NCBI RefSeq assembly: GCF_000002235.5
Contig: NW_022145606.1
Span: 44,530,692 to 44,594,691 of the forward strand
Direction: 5' to 3'
DNA: 64,000 nt
Source: Strongylocentrotus purpuratus
Lineage: Eukaryota > Echinodermata > Echinoidea > Camarodonta > Strongylocentrotidae
Shown here: positions 24,901 through 39,400 of the stretch, one piece after another
Numbering within the stretch: position 1 is the stretch's first letter
Layout: each line of letters begins with the position of its first letter
Position numbers and translations under genes: made by a program
The notes under the pieces: model-generated
Seen by the model: only the letters and a program-made list of their open reading frames with translations
What the model was told of the DNA's origin: nothing
Databases searched by the model: none

Positions 24901-27900
24901 TGCAGAGAACTGTGCAACACATGCTCGATCTGAAGATAGTTCCTACATTGACTGAATGTCTCATTTCAACCCTCAGCCAAATAATTTAGCTGACTCTATC
25001 CTACTCTAAAACCAAATTGCGATACTGACATTATAACCTACATGTTTGATGCAAGACAGCCCGAGTCAATTAGACCTAATGCTAAATTATTGATTTCCTG
25101 ACTACCCGTCTTCCTAATTTTGTAACCAGGATTTGTAAACCTTTACGTAAGTTTAATACAAAAGATATAATGAACATGTATACGATAGCGTCAGCTGGAA
25201 TATTATGGTTGTTACTGCAATTAAAAATATAAAACACTAGCGGCCTTATCGCAGCGGTAGAGAATTTGTTTAGGACAGATTACTAATGAAGAGTAAAACG
25301 TCAACTGCAAACCTCATACAGCATTTCATGGATATATCAGTGCATAAGTGTGGGAACTTGTATCCTTTAACACAGAGTTTAACACCCTTCCGGCTCTCGA
25401 ACAACACACGATATAATGACCGACAATTAGCTCCAGAGTTGCCATTCTGTCCTTCAAAAGTCAAAATGTCAGACCAACTCCACTTACGCTGCATGTTCTT
25501 CCATGTTAGCTATCTGGACAGAATCCTTCTCCTTGGATGCCATACCCTTGAGCATCTTGCTCCCGGCCAGCGCTGATGCTATGAATTCACTGCCCTCTAG
25601 CTCGTCCCAGAAGAGCTTGGCCATCTCATGATAATTCTGCAAGATGGCAAAGACAAATAGCTCCCTCATGGGAAACTCAAACTGGTTGGTCTGCAAGACC
25701 TTCTTCATATCTGAAATTGAACCAGATAGAAATATTGATTGATAGAGGAGATTGATTTGATTTGATTTTGATACCATTTTTCATTCATTTCAAATCTTTT
25801 TACATGCATGGCCACAAAAAATGAATCATCATCCAATAGTGTCAGATCCTTTTGAGGAGGGTATTTGACTGGTAAGTATTGGAAATAAAAATGCCACAAT
25901 GCAAACACAAAGAAACGCAAAACCTAATTTTGAGTATTTCATCTTTAAATATATTGTTTCTAGTAATTCTAAATCCATATAGAATGTTGATATTCAACAT
26001 TATAAGGGGTATAATTAGCATAACATTAAAACTAAAACATAGTTAAATCATATTGGTTGGTCTGTGAATTCATTATGCTATAGAATAGTGAGGAAACCAA
26101 CATCCCAGAAGGGAAAAACGGATAAACTTCAAATGACCCCCCTCCCCCCCCCCCCCATTTTTTGTGTGTAATACTGCAAAATAAAACAAGTCAACGCAAA
26201 GCGTAGCATCCCCTCGCAGGGTACAAATGGTCTATATACGTCAGAACAAGTTACCTCCAGTGGACTATACTATTATTATACAGTATTACTAGGCAAGGAA
26301 GCTAACCACATTTTCACATATATAATTAGGTGTTTTTGCATATTTAATGAGCTATGACCTTTCACCTTTGACCTACATACTCAGAAATCGAACTTGGGCT
26401 GTACATGTACCTTCATATTAAATTTCATTAAAATTCATCAAACATTACTCAAGTTATCGAATGGAAACCAGATTCACATATTTAATGAGCTATGACCTTT
26501 GACCTACATACTCCGAAATCGAACTTGGGCTGTGTTTTGATACCATGATCCTTCATATCAAATTTCATTAAAATCCGTCAGACAATACTAAAGTTATGGA
26601 TCTGAAACCAGATTCGCATATTTAATGAGCTATGACCTTTGACCCACATACTCCGAAATCGAACTTAGGCTGTGTTTTGATACTATAAACATTCGTTTCA
26701 AATTTCATCAAAATCCATTAAACAATACTAAAGTTATGGATCGGAAACCAGATTCGCATATTTAATGAGCTATGACCTAGGACATACGTACTCCAAAATC
26801 GAACTTAGCCTGTAATTTGATATCATGTATCTTCATATCCAATTTCATTAAAATCCGTCAAACATTACTGAAGTTATCGATCGGAAACCAAATTTGTTAC
26901 GAACACACGGACGGACGGACGGACGGCAGCGTTTCTATATCCCCTCAGACTTTGTCGGCAAGGGGATAATAAATTGTATATATTGTAAATGCTGTAAGAT
27001 GTATGATGATGAAACATGTTATCTTCAATATGCAACCATAATGTTCATGCAGGTGTATTTAATATGATAATATGTGATGTAAATTGATTTTTAATCAATT
27101 TGATTTATCACAAAGTTCCTTTTTAAAAGATAATAATTACACCCAACCCTCACCAGACATATGACACAGTATTTGAGATACAGCTACATCTAGGTTTTAA
27201 TCTGGTCCCAAATATGCATTTGATGCATATACTGAACAGAGCTCAGTTCATGAGATGTGGAACTGTTTCAAGATCAGCCTGCTAAACATGATGGACAGCC
27301 ACGTACCAGCGAAAATGACATCCACTCGCTTTAGTCAGCCATGGGTCACAAGGTCGGTGAAACGGTCATCAAGGAGGAAAAAGCGGGCCTTCAATCATGC
27401 CTTGGCGACTGACAAGACAGGAGGATTTCAACAGATACCGTGAGATCAAGAAATCAACTCAAGCAGCCTGCAAACAAGCTTACAGTGAATACATCAACAA
27501 CATCATCAGTCCTGACTCCAAGGCAAACCCCAAGCGATTCTGGAGTTTCATCAACAGTAAGAGGAACGACCGTACTGGAGTAGCCCCACTGAAAGACACC
27601 AATGGGATTACACAATCAGGCAGCAAGGAGAAGGCCAACATGCTGAATCACCAGTTTGCATCAGTGTTTAACAGGAATGAGGACATGTCAACCATGAAGG
27701 ATAAAGGACCAAGTCCATTTCCAGACATGGATGACATCCAGATCTCACCAGCTGGTGTCTACAAACTGCTTTCGTCTCTCCAGGTACATAAAGCTACTGG
27801 ACCAGACAAACTGCCTGCACAACTACTGAAGACGCTGTCATTGGAAATAACTCCAGTGTTGACTATGCTTTTCCAAGCTTCGCTGAATCAAGGAGACGTC

Positions 27901-30900
27901 CCAGAGGACTGGAAGAAGGCAGACGTAGTTCCCATCTTTAAGAAGGGAGAGCGGTGCCAAGCAGTCAACTACAGGCCAGTGTCACTGACATCTATTATCT
28001 GCAAGACACTGGAACACATCGTATGTAGCAGTATCCTTGAGCACCTTGATGACTTTAACATTCTGTCAGATGCTCAACATGGATTCCGGAAGAGACGGTC
28101 TTGCACATCCCAACTTCTCCTCACTATTCAAGATCTTTCCAGTGGAATTGACTCGAGAGACCAGATAGATGTAATCCTGTTGGACCTATCAAAGGCTTTT
28201 GATAAGGTTCCGCATGGAAGACTCCTACATAAGATCCACTACTATGGAATCCGAGGTAGTACCCATAACTGGGTTGAGGAATTCCTTGCAAGACGCTCAC
28301 AGAGGGTATTGCTTGATGGATGCACTTCTCACACCTCTCCCGTCCTGTCGGGCGTTCCCCAAGGCAGTGTAGTCGGGCCTCTTCTCTTCCTGCTGTTCAT
28401 CAATGATCTTCCTGACTGCATATCAGCGAAGTCTACAGTGAAATTGTTTGCAGATGACTGCATATTGTACAGGAAGGTGTCAAGTGCAGATGATGCTGAA
28501 TGCCTGCAGAAGGACTTAGATGCACTCCAGGAATGGGAAGCAGACTGGCTAATACAATTCCACCCTCAAAAATGCCAGGTTATGCATGTCTCTAGTAAAA
28601 GGCAGACATCCAAAGCCTCCTTTCCTTACTTCATCCATGGAGAGCAGCTACATGTAACAGAAACTGCAAAGTACTTGGGGGTCCATATCCAGAGCAACCT
28701 GAAATGGAATCACCATGTAAACGTCACCACCAAAAAAGCCAACTCTGTACGGTGCTTTCTGCAAAGAAACATGGGGGCCTGCCCACAGAAGACCAAGGAG
28801 TTGCTGTGCAAGACATTAGTACGCCCTGTGATGGAGTATGCTGCAATAGTGTGGGACCCGTCCACCCAGGAGAACATCAGAAAGGTGGAAATGGTGCAAC
28901 GCCGTTGTGCACGCTTCGTCCTGGGTGACTATCGGCGCAGAAGCAGCGTCTCAGCCATGCTGAATCAACTTAAATGGGTAAGTCTGCAGGAAAGAAGGGC
29001 TCAGCAGAAAGTAGGCATGGTTTACAGCATACTCCATGGCCTGGTTGATCTTCCAGTCACCTACTTCATACCCGTTGTTGGTCCCAGCACCCGTGGAAAT
29101 CCACAGAAATTCCATGTCCCCTTTGCCCGAACTCTGCTATTCCAAACCACATTCTACCCAGATACTATCCGACTGTGGAACTCCTTACCATCTGCTGTCG
29201 TCGATTGCACCTCTTTGGAACTTTTCAAGCAGAAGGTGCAACACATCAAGCTCCGTTGAGCTTCAGACTGTTTTTTAGCTGCACATAGAATTCTTGTAGA
29301 ACCTTTTTACTTGCACTGTACACTCGGCACTTGACAAACACAAGGTATGATAATACGCCAACGGCGGACTGTACTTTACTGGAAGAAGAAGATGTGATTT
29401 ATAATAATATGATGAAATAAAATCATAGCATGCAGAGTAACTTTGACTATTTTGTTTTGAAATCCTATTCCAACAGTTTCTGTAAAAGAGCTGTGTGATC
29501 CTTACTTAGTGTGTTAGAAAGTACAAGAATGATTGAATTAATTAGCTGTGGCTATTGGTACTTTGTATCAAAAATCATAAAGATGCAATTCAGTCATGTT
29601 AAATTAATGCAATACAACTTTGTTAGTAGTTTATGACAATGGCAAAGACAGGCATATTCTCATGTTTTTAATATCTCTTCCCCCCCCCCCCCCCCTCAAT
29701 GATAGTGTTCACAAAACTACTTTGATTGTCATGCACAAAGATAAATGTTAATTGTATACCCATGGAGTGGAAAATAAAAAGGTGGCTTTTCCAAATAAAA
29801 TATAAAATATAAAATAATATTGATCCGTGAGTATCTCTGCTTAATTTTGCGAGAGATCAGCACATAAATATTATATTTAATTAGTTTTAAAATGTAGGTA
29901 AATCTGTAAAATAACAGATCTGTTATTTTACAGATTTACCTACCATCCGTTAATTAATGGAAAGCATGATTTTTGAATTTGCATAATTTGACACTTGTAA
30001 GTGAAATGGATGAAAACAAAATGTTCACTTACCTTAGCATTTAAAAAAATAAACTAGATGGACCTTCGACTGAGCGCAGTCGAAAATGATGCCTCCGCCA
30101 TAGAGCGATTACACAAACCAAATCAGAAGCAATTTTTCAAATTCAAGTTTAATTGTAATCCATTAACAGGTTCTCAGAATATCGTGATTACAAGCTGTTT
30201 TTCATATACATTTATGACCCTTTTATCTTTGACTTCATGACCCTGAAATCTAATCAGTTAATTGGCTCTGCAAGATACACACATGTCCTGAGTTTGATAG
30301 TAATCCATCTGTCAGTTCTAATGAGAATGCGTTCACAAGTTTTTTTTCACATACATAATGAGCACCATGACCTTTGACCTTTGACATTATGAACCCAAAA
30401 TCTACTCAGTTCATTGGTTCTGCAAGATAAATATGGTTTCGAGTTTGATGGTAATCCGTCCATCTGTTCTAATGATAATGCGATCATAAGGTTTTTTTGC
30501 ATACATAATGAGCCCTGTGACCTTTGACCTCATGACCCCCAAATCTATTCAGTTCATTGGCTCTGCAAGATACATTCATGATCTAAGTTTGGCGGGAATC
30601 CATCGATGGGTTCTTGAGATAATGCGATCACGAGCTGTTTTGAATACATAATTAGCCCTATGACCTTTGACCTTGTGACACCAAAATCGAATCAATTCAT
30701 CGGCTCTGCAAGATACATACATGACTAAAGTTTGGCAGGAATCCATCAATCGGTTCTTCAGATAACGCGATCACGAGAACGGGACGGATGGATGGACGGA
30801 CAACCCGAAAACATAATGCCTCCGGCTACTTCGTAACGGAGGCATAAAAATAAAAATCCAGATATCGTGTCGATATATCGCGTGGAGCCAGTTACGAAAA

Positions 30901-33440
30901 TCTACATATGGTAATTGACCTATCATCACCGATGTCATTGTATGCTTCATTTTGTTTGGGTGCATCCTGCCTGATGCCATCATCCAAGAGGACATACACA
31001 CCTGAATCTCGCAGGTAAAGGGGCTGGTAGGTTTCAAACATCAGGTCGCGGATAACCTTGCCCACATGTTTAAGGTTGAACTCGTCAGTGGAGTACTGCA
31101 TGCATAAATACGAGGTGAAAAATTTGATAGTATACAATATGATGCGCAGGTATAAGTAGGTCGGTAGGAATTGTGTGCACCGTAATTAACTTTGGGCATG
31201 GTTTAAACACACGAGGCGTAGCCGAGTGTGTTTTAGACCTGCCCAATGTTACCGCATGCACACAATTCCACCAACCCACTAAATCAAACTGCGTATCATC
31301 TGTTTTATAGAATTGACTTTATTTTAAAAAATTATGAAAAAATAAAAATAAAAAAAAAACACAAAAATTACCGGATGCATGATATCATTTTACCAGACGC
31401 ATGAAACCAAATAAAAAAAAAATTAAAAAAATTATTAAAAAAAATTATTTAAAAAAAACATGAATCCAGTAAAATTATCTTCATGGTAATTGACCAATCA
31501 GATTGCAGGCATTCTTCTACCCATTCTATAATATGACACGTGCCACAGTGACAAATGCTCCCAAATCATACTTAAGTCGCACTAATGAGACCGACGACAG
31601 ACTGATAATACACAGAATAAGAATTTATGTTCCAACATATGGCAACGGATTGCTCAGTGTGGTGGAGTCAGTTTAGAGGCGGTTTGGCAGTGTGACTTAG
31701 ATATTAACTTCTAACACTAATTGAATATTTTACTTCCGACCTGCATGGACCTAAAACTATTCTTTAAAGTTACCCTAAACTAATCCTGCTCTTGAACTTA
31801 AGCTTTATTACCAACTTTAACCCTAAACTTATACCGTCATGAAATAATATCTGAACCAAATATTGGATCAGTGGATTAAGCACAGAGGTGTACATTCTAG
31901 AGTTCATACTCGGACGTTTACTTGAGGACATGCTTAGATAAATATATTGAATTGTTAGATGCGAGTAGATACAATAATGCCCTACCTCTCCTCTATGTTT
32001 CTCCAGCTGCTCATACAGGAGTGAATTGGATCGAATCTGTGAAAAAGAAGGAAATGGATCTATTTATAGATAAACTGCAGCTTATCATGCTATAATGATG
32101 ATTAACATTGCTCAATTTTTTAATTTGCCATTTTCGAAATTTACATGGATTCATAACTAGTGCTCAAGTGTGAATGTCTTATTTTCTAAAAAGTTTGTTA
32201 ATGCACTTGTAACAATTTTGTCATCCATTTATCATTATCCTCTTAAAGCTCAATCATTTAATTCCCAACAGTAAAATCAGTCCAAAGTAACGTTTCTTTT
32301 GTACTTGTAATACTTAGGGACTGCAATGTCTAATTTTAGAATCAATTATACATATATAAAAAAATCCTCTCTATGTTTATTGATCTACAGTATTAATATT
32401 TGGAAATCTACTTTTAATAAACTCTTTGTGTAAATAACCAGACAACTATTATTGCATGTGTTGTGATTCCGAGATTTATAACCAAGCATGACTTTAAAGT
32501 TGACTCACGGAGAGTACCTGATAGGTGAAATTTGACAATTTCAAATACTTCAAATTTCAGATACCTCATTGTAGAGAATGGTCAGTTCCTTGATGGTCAA
32601 ATAGTCCTTTAGATTGACCCCTTGCTCCAAGAAAAGTTCAATGAAATTGGCTTGGTTATTGGACAAGGCATAACGCAAGGATTCATCCAGCTGCCCTTTC
32701 TGCAAAGCAAGAGACAAGATAAGAATTAATTTAAGTTCTTTGACAATAAGAATGGTTCACTTGCTAATTCAAGTTCAAAAACTTTATTTGATATTCCTTT
32801 GATTATGTTGATGGTAATAAATGTGTTCAAATTTCATATACTGATCCACCTTAGAGTTAGTACACTTTCACTATTTTTTTTTTCCTGGAGTTCACTTTTA
32901 AAAAGTTATTCAAACATTATTCTTAGTCAGACCATCAGCACCGTAGTATGAAAATCCAGAATGAGGAACAGGTCTTACCCTGCACTCTCGATCATCAACG
33001 AAGATCTCTCGCTTAGCAACGTCAACACGGTTCCAGATCTGAGCAAGAAGAAGCTGGTCCTGAATCCCTCCCTTGTTCGCTAAGGGAAGAAGAGGTCCAA
33101 ATAAATAAAGAATATCGCTGGTATGCCTCTCCTACATGTACATTTAACCATTTCAATTGAAGTCTTGCTTTGACAATTAATCTTGTTACAATATTTAAAA
33201 GGCCATGGGATTAAAGCTTCTGTGGAAATCTATTTAAGATATTGGCAAAACACCTTGTGTGACAGGTATTTTGTCAAAAAATAATGCAGATGGTTTGAAT
33301 CATAAGATCATGCATGGTGGTAGTGCTGACAATGGTGGTGATGGTGATGATAGTGAAGTAGTTGATTATAATAATGATAATGATGATGATGATGATGGTG
33401 GTGATGATGATGATGATGATGGTGGTGATGATGATGATGG

Positions 33441-33477
<37 letters not shown>

Positions 33478-36400
33478 AATGATAATGATGATGATGTTGA
33501 TGATGATGATGGTGGTGATGATGATGATGGTGGTGGTGATGATGATGATGATGATGATGATAATGATAATGATGATGATGTTGATGATGATGGTGATGAT
33601 AATGATAATGATGATGATGTTGATGATGATGATGATGGTGGTGATGATGATGGTGATGATGATGATGTTGATGATTATGATGATAATGATAATGATGATG
33701 ATGGTGGTGATGATGATGATGGTGGTGATGTTGTTGATGAGCATGATGATGATGATGATGATAATTACCATGATTACATCAATAGTGATGAAATGTACCT
33801 TTAAGGAGAGCGTGAAGGATAGCACCATCAATGTCCATGGTGGCACTGGCACCCAGCTCATAGACGGTAATAAGACGCTTGTCCTGAATGCAGGCCTCGA
33901 TACGAGTGAGGTGAAGGTCCAACTGTTTCTCTCCGAACTCCTTCTGGATCATTTTGGCCACTTCCACTCTGACCATCTCTGGCATCACGCTCCTCACTCT
34001 GAAGATATGATGATAAACATTTCATTATTAATATTTCATTTCATTCATATCAAAGACATGTCATGATATTTTCTTTCTATGAATGAAATGATCGGGGATT
34101 GTTCAAATACGATAATATCTTGATACTCCTGAAGCATCATTAAGTCATGGCTTCTGTCTAAGAATAATATAACTTTGTACCGCAGTTCTTTCTCTCTCTC
34201 TCTCTCTCTCTATCTCTCTTTTTCTCCCTTTCTTTCTCTCCTACTTGGTACTTGGTTGGGTAATCCCTTTGGCAGCTCACTCAGGAAGCTATACTGGGAT
34301 GGTAGGTGAGGCAAGTGACTACAAGGAGTGTCATGAATTGCTGGAATGGTGTGTGGACAAAGCACTTGTCAATTTACAGTAAAATATGCTAAGTCCAGTG
34401 CAAGTAAAAACCAAGCTAGTAAGCTTATATGATGTGAGAACCAACGGGGGGCTGCATCATTCTGATGGAGGGTAGAGCAGCCTCCTTGAAGTTGGTTATT
34501 CCTGTTGCATTGACTGCTGAGCCTGGCAGATGGTTCCAGATCCTTATTGCTCTTGGGTAGTATGAGAACTTGAAGGAGTCGATAGTTGCAACAGGAATTA
34601 CATACTTCAGGTTGTGGTCATGTCTTCCGAAGTATGTAGCAGGGATAACAATAGTTGGTGCAGGTATGGGGACAAGTCGGTGATGGATCTTGTAGAGAAG
34701 GGTGCATTGGTCGAGGATTCGACGTGTGTGAAGCGTGTCCCACCCTAGAGCTGCCACAAGAGCTGATGGTGATGTGGTGTATCTGTAGTCACGGTACACA
34801 AAGCGAGCCGCTGTTCTTTGTACTTGCTCTAGCATTTTTGTGACCGTGACGCTGTGTGGGTTCCAAGCCTCCGAGGCATACTCCAATTGGGGGCGCACTA
34901 AGGCTGTGTAGGCCCTGGACTTTACATCCCTGGTACAGGGTGAGAGAGTCCTGCAAAGAAGACCTAGAGTACGGCTTGCTTTATGCCGGATGGTTTGGCA
35001 GTGCTTGTTCCAACGGAGATCAGCAGCAACCGTTACTCCAAGGTACTTGTACTCTTTCACTCTCGGAATCAGTCCATTTGACAGGTGGTATTCTCGGATG
35101 CTGGGAGTACGCTTCCGTGTGATGGTGAGGATAGCGCACTTTTTCACGTTGAAGTCCATCATCCAGTTTGAAGACCACCTGGACAGCTGTTGGAGATCGT
35201 CCTTTAGGATTTGATGGTCCTCAGGGCATCGAATCTCACGATAGAGGGTGCTGTCATCTGCGAAGAGACGCATTGTGGACTGGATGTTGTCTTGGATATC
35301 GTTGATATACAACAGGAAGAGGGTAGGGCCGATGACGGATCCCTGGGGGACTCCTCACTCTATGCATAAATCTAACAGGGTGCAATAAAGTAGCCAGGAT
35401 TTATAAGGTTCACTCTGCCAGGAAACCATACTGATATGAAATGACTTCTCATACAGAACCGGAAAATGCAGGTAGGACAGTAATAGGGCATCTAACATAT
35501 AAAGCCTGAGAGTATTGAAGAAGAATCTTTTCTTTCAAACCCCCCCCCCCTCTCCCTTCCTCTTTCTGTGATTATGACCTTCCTCACTTAATCTCTTTTC
35601 CTCCCTTTCTTTCTATCCTCCTAAAATGAGCTACCAACCTATCATAGTGTATGTGACCCTGATGCCAAGGTACAAGGTGCAGACAGGGTTTGTACTATAA
35701 AAAACACAATGTTTACAAATGACAGAGGGACTGACATTGACTACATGTAGGCTTTAAACTGAATTAGATTTCACCATACAGACATAAATCAACATATTAC
35801 TCTTCTAAATAGTAGCAGGAATATGGTTCCTTTGTGGGCTTGTCCAAGAAAGAAGACAAATATATTTGAAAATGTATGATAGCAAATTGCAACAACAAAA
35901 AATAGTAATATTGAAAAAATGTAAATTCTAGTCACAAGTGAAAATGCAATTTTACAATTTCAAATTAGAATTTAACACATTCACCCAATGCCCAAAATGT
36001 ATTATTCAAAAAGAGAATGAAGTTCACTCTTACTTATCTTATCTTGTAATAATTAGAAAAAAACTTCCAAGAATTCATAACTAACTTATTCGAAATTGAA
36101 ATACTCAACCTATAAAAGAGTATGACATAAAATCATCTCTTATCCAAATTCCATTCCATTATAGATGGAACTTCGACTGCGCGCAGTCGAAAATGATGCC
36201 TCCGCCAAAGAGCGATTTCACAAACCAAAACAGAACCAATTTTTCAAATTCAAGTTTAATAGCAATCCTTTAAGAGGTTCTCAGAATATCGTGATTACAA
36301 GCTATTTTTCATGTATGACCCTTTAATCTTTGACCTCATGACCCTAAAATCTAATCAGTTCATTGGCTTTGCAAGATACATACATGTTTTGAGTTTGATG

Positions 36401-39400
36401 GTAATTCGTCCATCGGTACTACTGCATACATGCCAACATTTGAAAATCAGAAATCTGTACAAATTATGATATTTTCAAAAAAAAGAGGAACAATCCTAAC
36501 TCTCCTATTCAATACTACAGACAAATTTGTACAGGAAGAGGAACACCTGCATTAAAATGATAATTATCTTCTCCAAAAAAGAGGAATGTTCCTCTTTAAT
36601 CTGAACAGTTGGCATGTATGCTAATGATAATGCAATCACAAGCTATTTTTACATACATAAGGAGCCCCATGACCTTTTGCCACATGACCCCCAAATCTAT
36701 TCAGTTCATTGGCTCAGCAAGATACATACATGTCCTGTGTTTGATGGTAATCTGTCCACCGGTTCTAATGATGTGATCACCAGCTATTGATGCATACATA
36801 ATGAGCCCTGTGACCTTTGATCTTTGACCTCGTGACCCCAAAATTTAATCAATTCATTGGCTCTGCAAGATACATACATGACCCAAGTTTGGCAGGAATC
36901 CATCAATCGTTTCTTGAGATAACGTGATCACAAGCTATTTTTGCATACATAATGAGCACTGTGACCTTTGACCTCGTGACCCCAAAATCTAATCAAGTCA
37001 TCGGCTCTGCAAGATACATACATGACCTAAGTTTGGCAGGAATCCATCAATCGTTTCTTGAGATAACACGATCACGAGAACGGGACGGACAACCCGAAGA
37101 CATAATGCCTCCGTCTACTTCGTAACGAAGGCATAAAAATTAAGAAAATCAAAGAATAAATATGTATAGTCTCACAACATATTCTAATGCATAATAAGCA
37201 AATAGCCCTTTAGAAATTGAAAGCAAACAAATAGTCAATATATTTATTTAGATTGAAGGAATTGTATGGTTGAAAACACAGATAACAAATATACACTGAC
37301 TTTTGAAGTGGGTGTACATCAGCAATATCTGATGTGGAAGTGAGTAATGTTGGAAATGTCACACCTTATTTTAACATTGTGGGAATTACATGAAGTTTTA
37401 CCGAATCTAAAAGCAACAATTTTGCCTGAACAGATAATGTAAATGTCAGCATATATGCACAAACAAAAATATACAGAGACTTACTCATGTAATAAAACTG
37501 TGTTAAATGAATCAAGCGCAGCTTTTTGTAAGAAGGAATACAAATATTGATACTAATTAAACCTGGTTATGAACAAACATTCTCTTTCATTATATATCTG
37601 ATTCGATTCCTCTTTCTATATCTCGCTCACATGCTCCCTCTTTTCTTTTCAATCTTGCTTTTACCTCCTATTTTCTTTCATTCTCTCTTCCTCTCCATTA
37701 TATTTTCCTTCCCTATCTTCCCTCATCATCATTCCTATTTTTCTTCTTGGTTAGTTTAGTCCAGTCTTTTTTTAATGTCAGCCACCCCCTCCTCTCTCTC
37801 TACTTATATACTGTCTACTCATCTCAGTTTCTCTTCATAATTAGCTACAATGTATCATATACATGTACTAATATCAGAGGTGATATAAATAGGATAAGGA
37901 TATAAATAGGATGAAGAAATGAAAGAGCAACAATGAACCAATATTAGAGGAAATACCTAACTTGAGAAGATACATGTAAAAGAGCTATCACATACCAATA
38001 TTAGAAGAAATATTTTTCAGGATTAAATGGACAGTTGAGTTCTTGTCTAAGACCACAAATGCCTTAAAAGTGCATGGTTATTGCTCTTATTCTTATTTAT
38101 GACATTTTTAGTGCCCTTTTAGGACCTAAAATTGCTACAAAGGTAATGTAAAGGGTTAGGAAATTACCCTGTGACCTGTAGAGGGCGGAGTGCTAAGACA
38201 AGCCGGCACTCTTTGCTTGGCCCTCTCACAGGTGAGTTGACCAAACTTGAACCACTGTTATGTCTAGTAAATATTAATATTGTTATGCTAGAGATTTGTT
38301 ATGTACATATGTGTATTGTGTCAGAACGATTTCAGTAGTTATTTTGATGTATCATGTGGGTTGATATGATTATATTGGAAACAAGGATTTAATGTTAAAC
38401 TGTGTGATGCTTAGCGCTTTGATTTGTTATATGCATTTACATTGTAGTACATGGTTATGTACACTAATAAGTTGAACGCGCGGTACCAAAATTGGGTGTA
38501 GTGCGTGCGCGCTAATGTTGTCCCAGGGCCAGGACCAGGACCAGGGTACGCTCTAATTGATGTGATGAGTATAAGTCTTGGTTTAGGAATGAGGTCAGTA
38601 AGAACGGTAGGGAGCATAGAAAAGAAGTGCTTATAATAGAAGTTAAGTGTTTAAAAGTATTGCATGTTGTTTGTATTTTGGTTGCTAAGCTAGGGGATAT
38701 TAATTATGGCACTTCAAACAGTGAAGATCGAACTTTGTCTGACTATGTAGCCATTCCAGGGTTTCTAGCGCCCTCTATCATTGTAAACCTTATTTCTCAT
38801 TTTGCAGATTGCTATAAAAGAATATTGTTACATGTTAAATTGAGATGGAATAATAGGAGTAAGAGCAATGTTTAGGGTTAGACCAGGAGATTATTGGAGT
38901 TTGTTTGGAAGTAAGAAAAGTATGGAAGATAAATATATGAATGTGTTGCTCTATATGAGGTTTATATTGACTGTTACTTCTAGTTGTTTAAGTATTTGGG
39001 TCAGGTATTTACCTGTGTTAATGTTGAGAGTTTCAACTATATTGTACTGTGGCAATTGTTTTTTAAAGGGCAAATTTACTCGTTTAATATTTGATAACAT
39101 GACTTGTTTTGGGGAATGCATGATCTCCATGATGATCGGCATTAGTGATATGTAATGTGTCTGTTACTGGTTACTACTAATAAAGACTCTTTGCTTGGCC
39201 CTCTCACAGGATCTGTCTGTCATTGATTTCGAGTTCTCGACCACCTCACAACTGGCGACGAGGATGGGATTCGAACCCAAGTGGACGGCGGCGTGTGCAA
39301 CAGCAACATCATCGACGAGGGTGACAAGACCATGTCCGGAAGACCTCGCAAAGAGTCAAGTAGATATGTACGTCAAGAACTCGTATAGTTTTAGAAGGAG

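Noticed and set aside
26190..26969. CRISPR-like array
   Set aside because: The units are contiguous 125-130-bp tandem repeats without regular unique spacers, in a eukaryotic intron.
33259..34066. Long ORFs on both strands (poly-Asp, poly-Met, poly-Ile)
   Set aside because: They are translations of a GAT/ATG microsatellite without stops in any frame. The real coding DNA here is exon F on the minus strand at 33799-33998.
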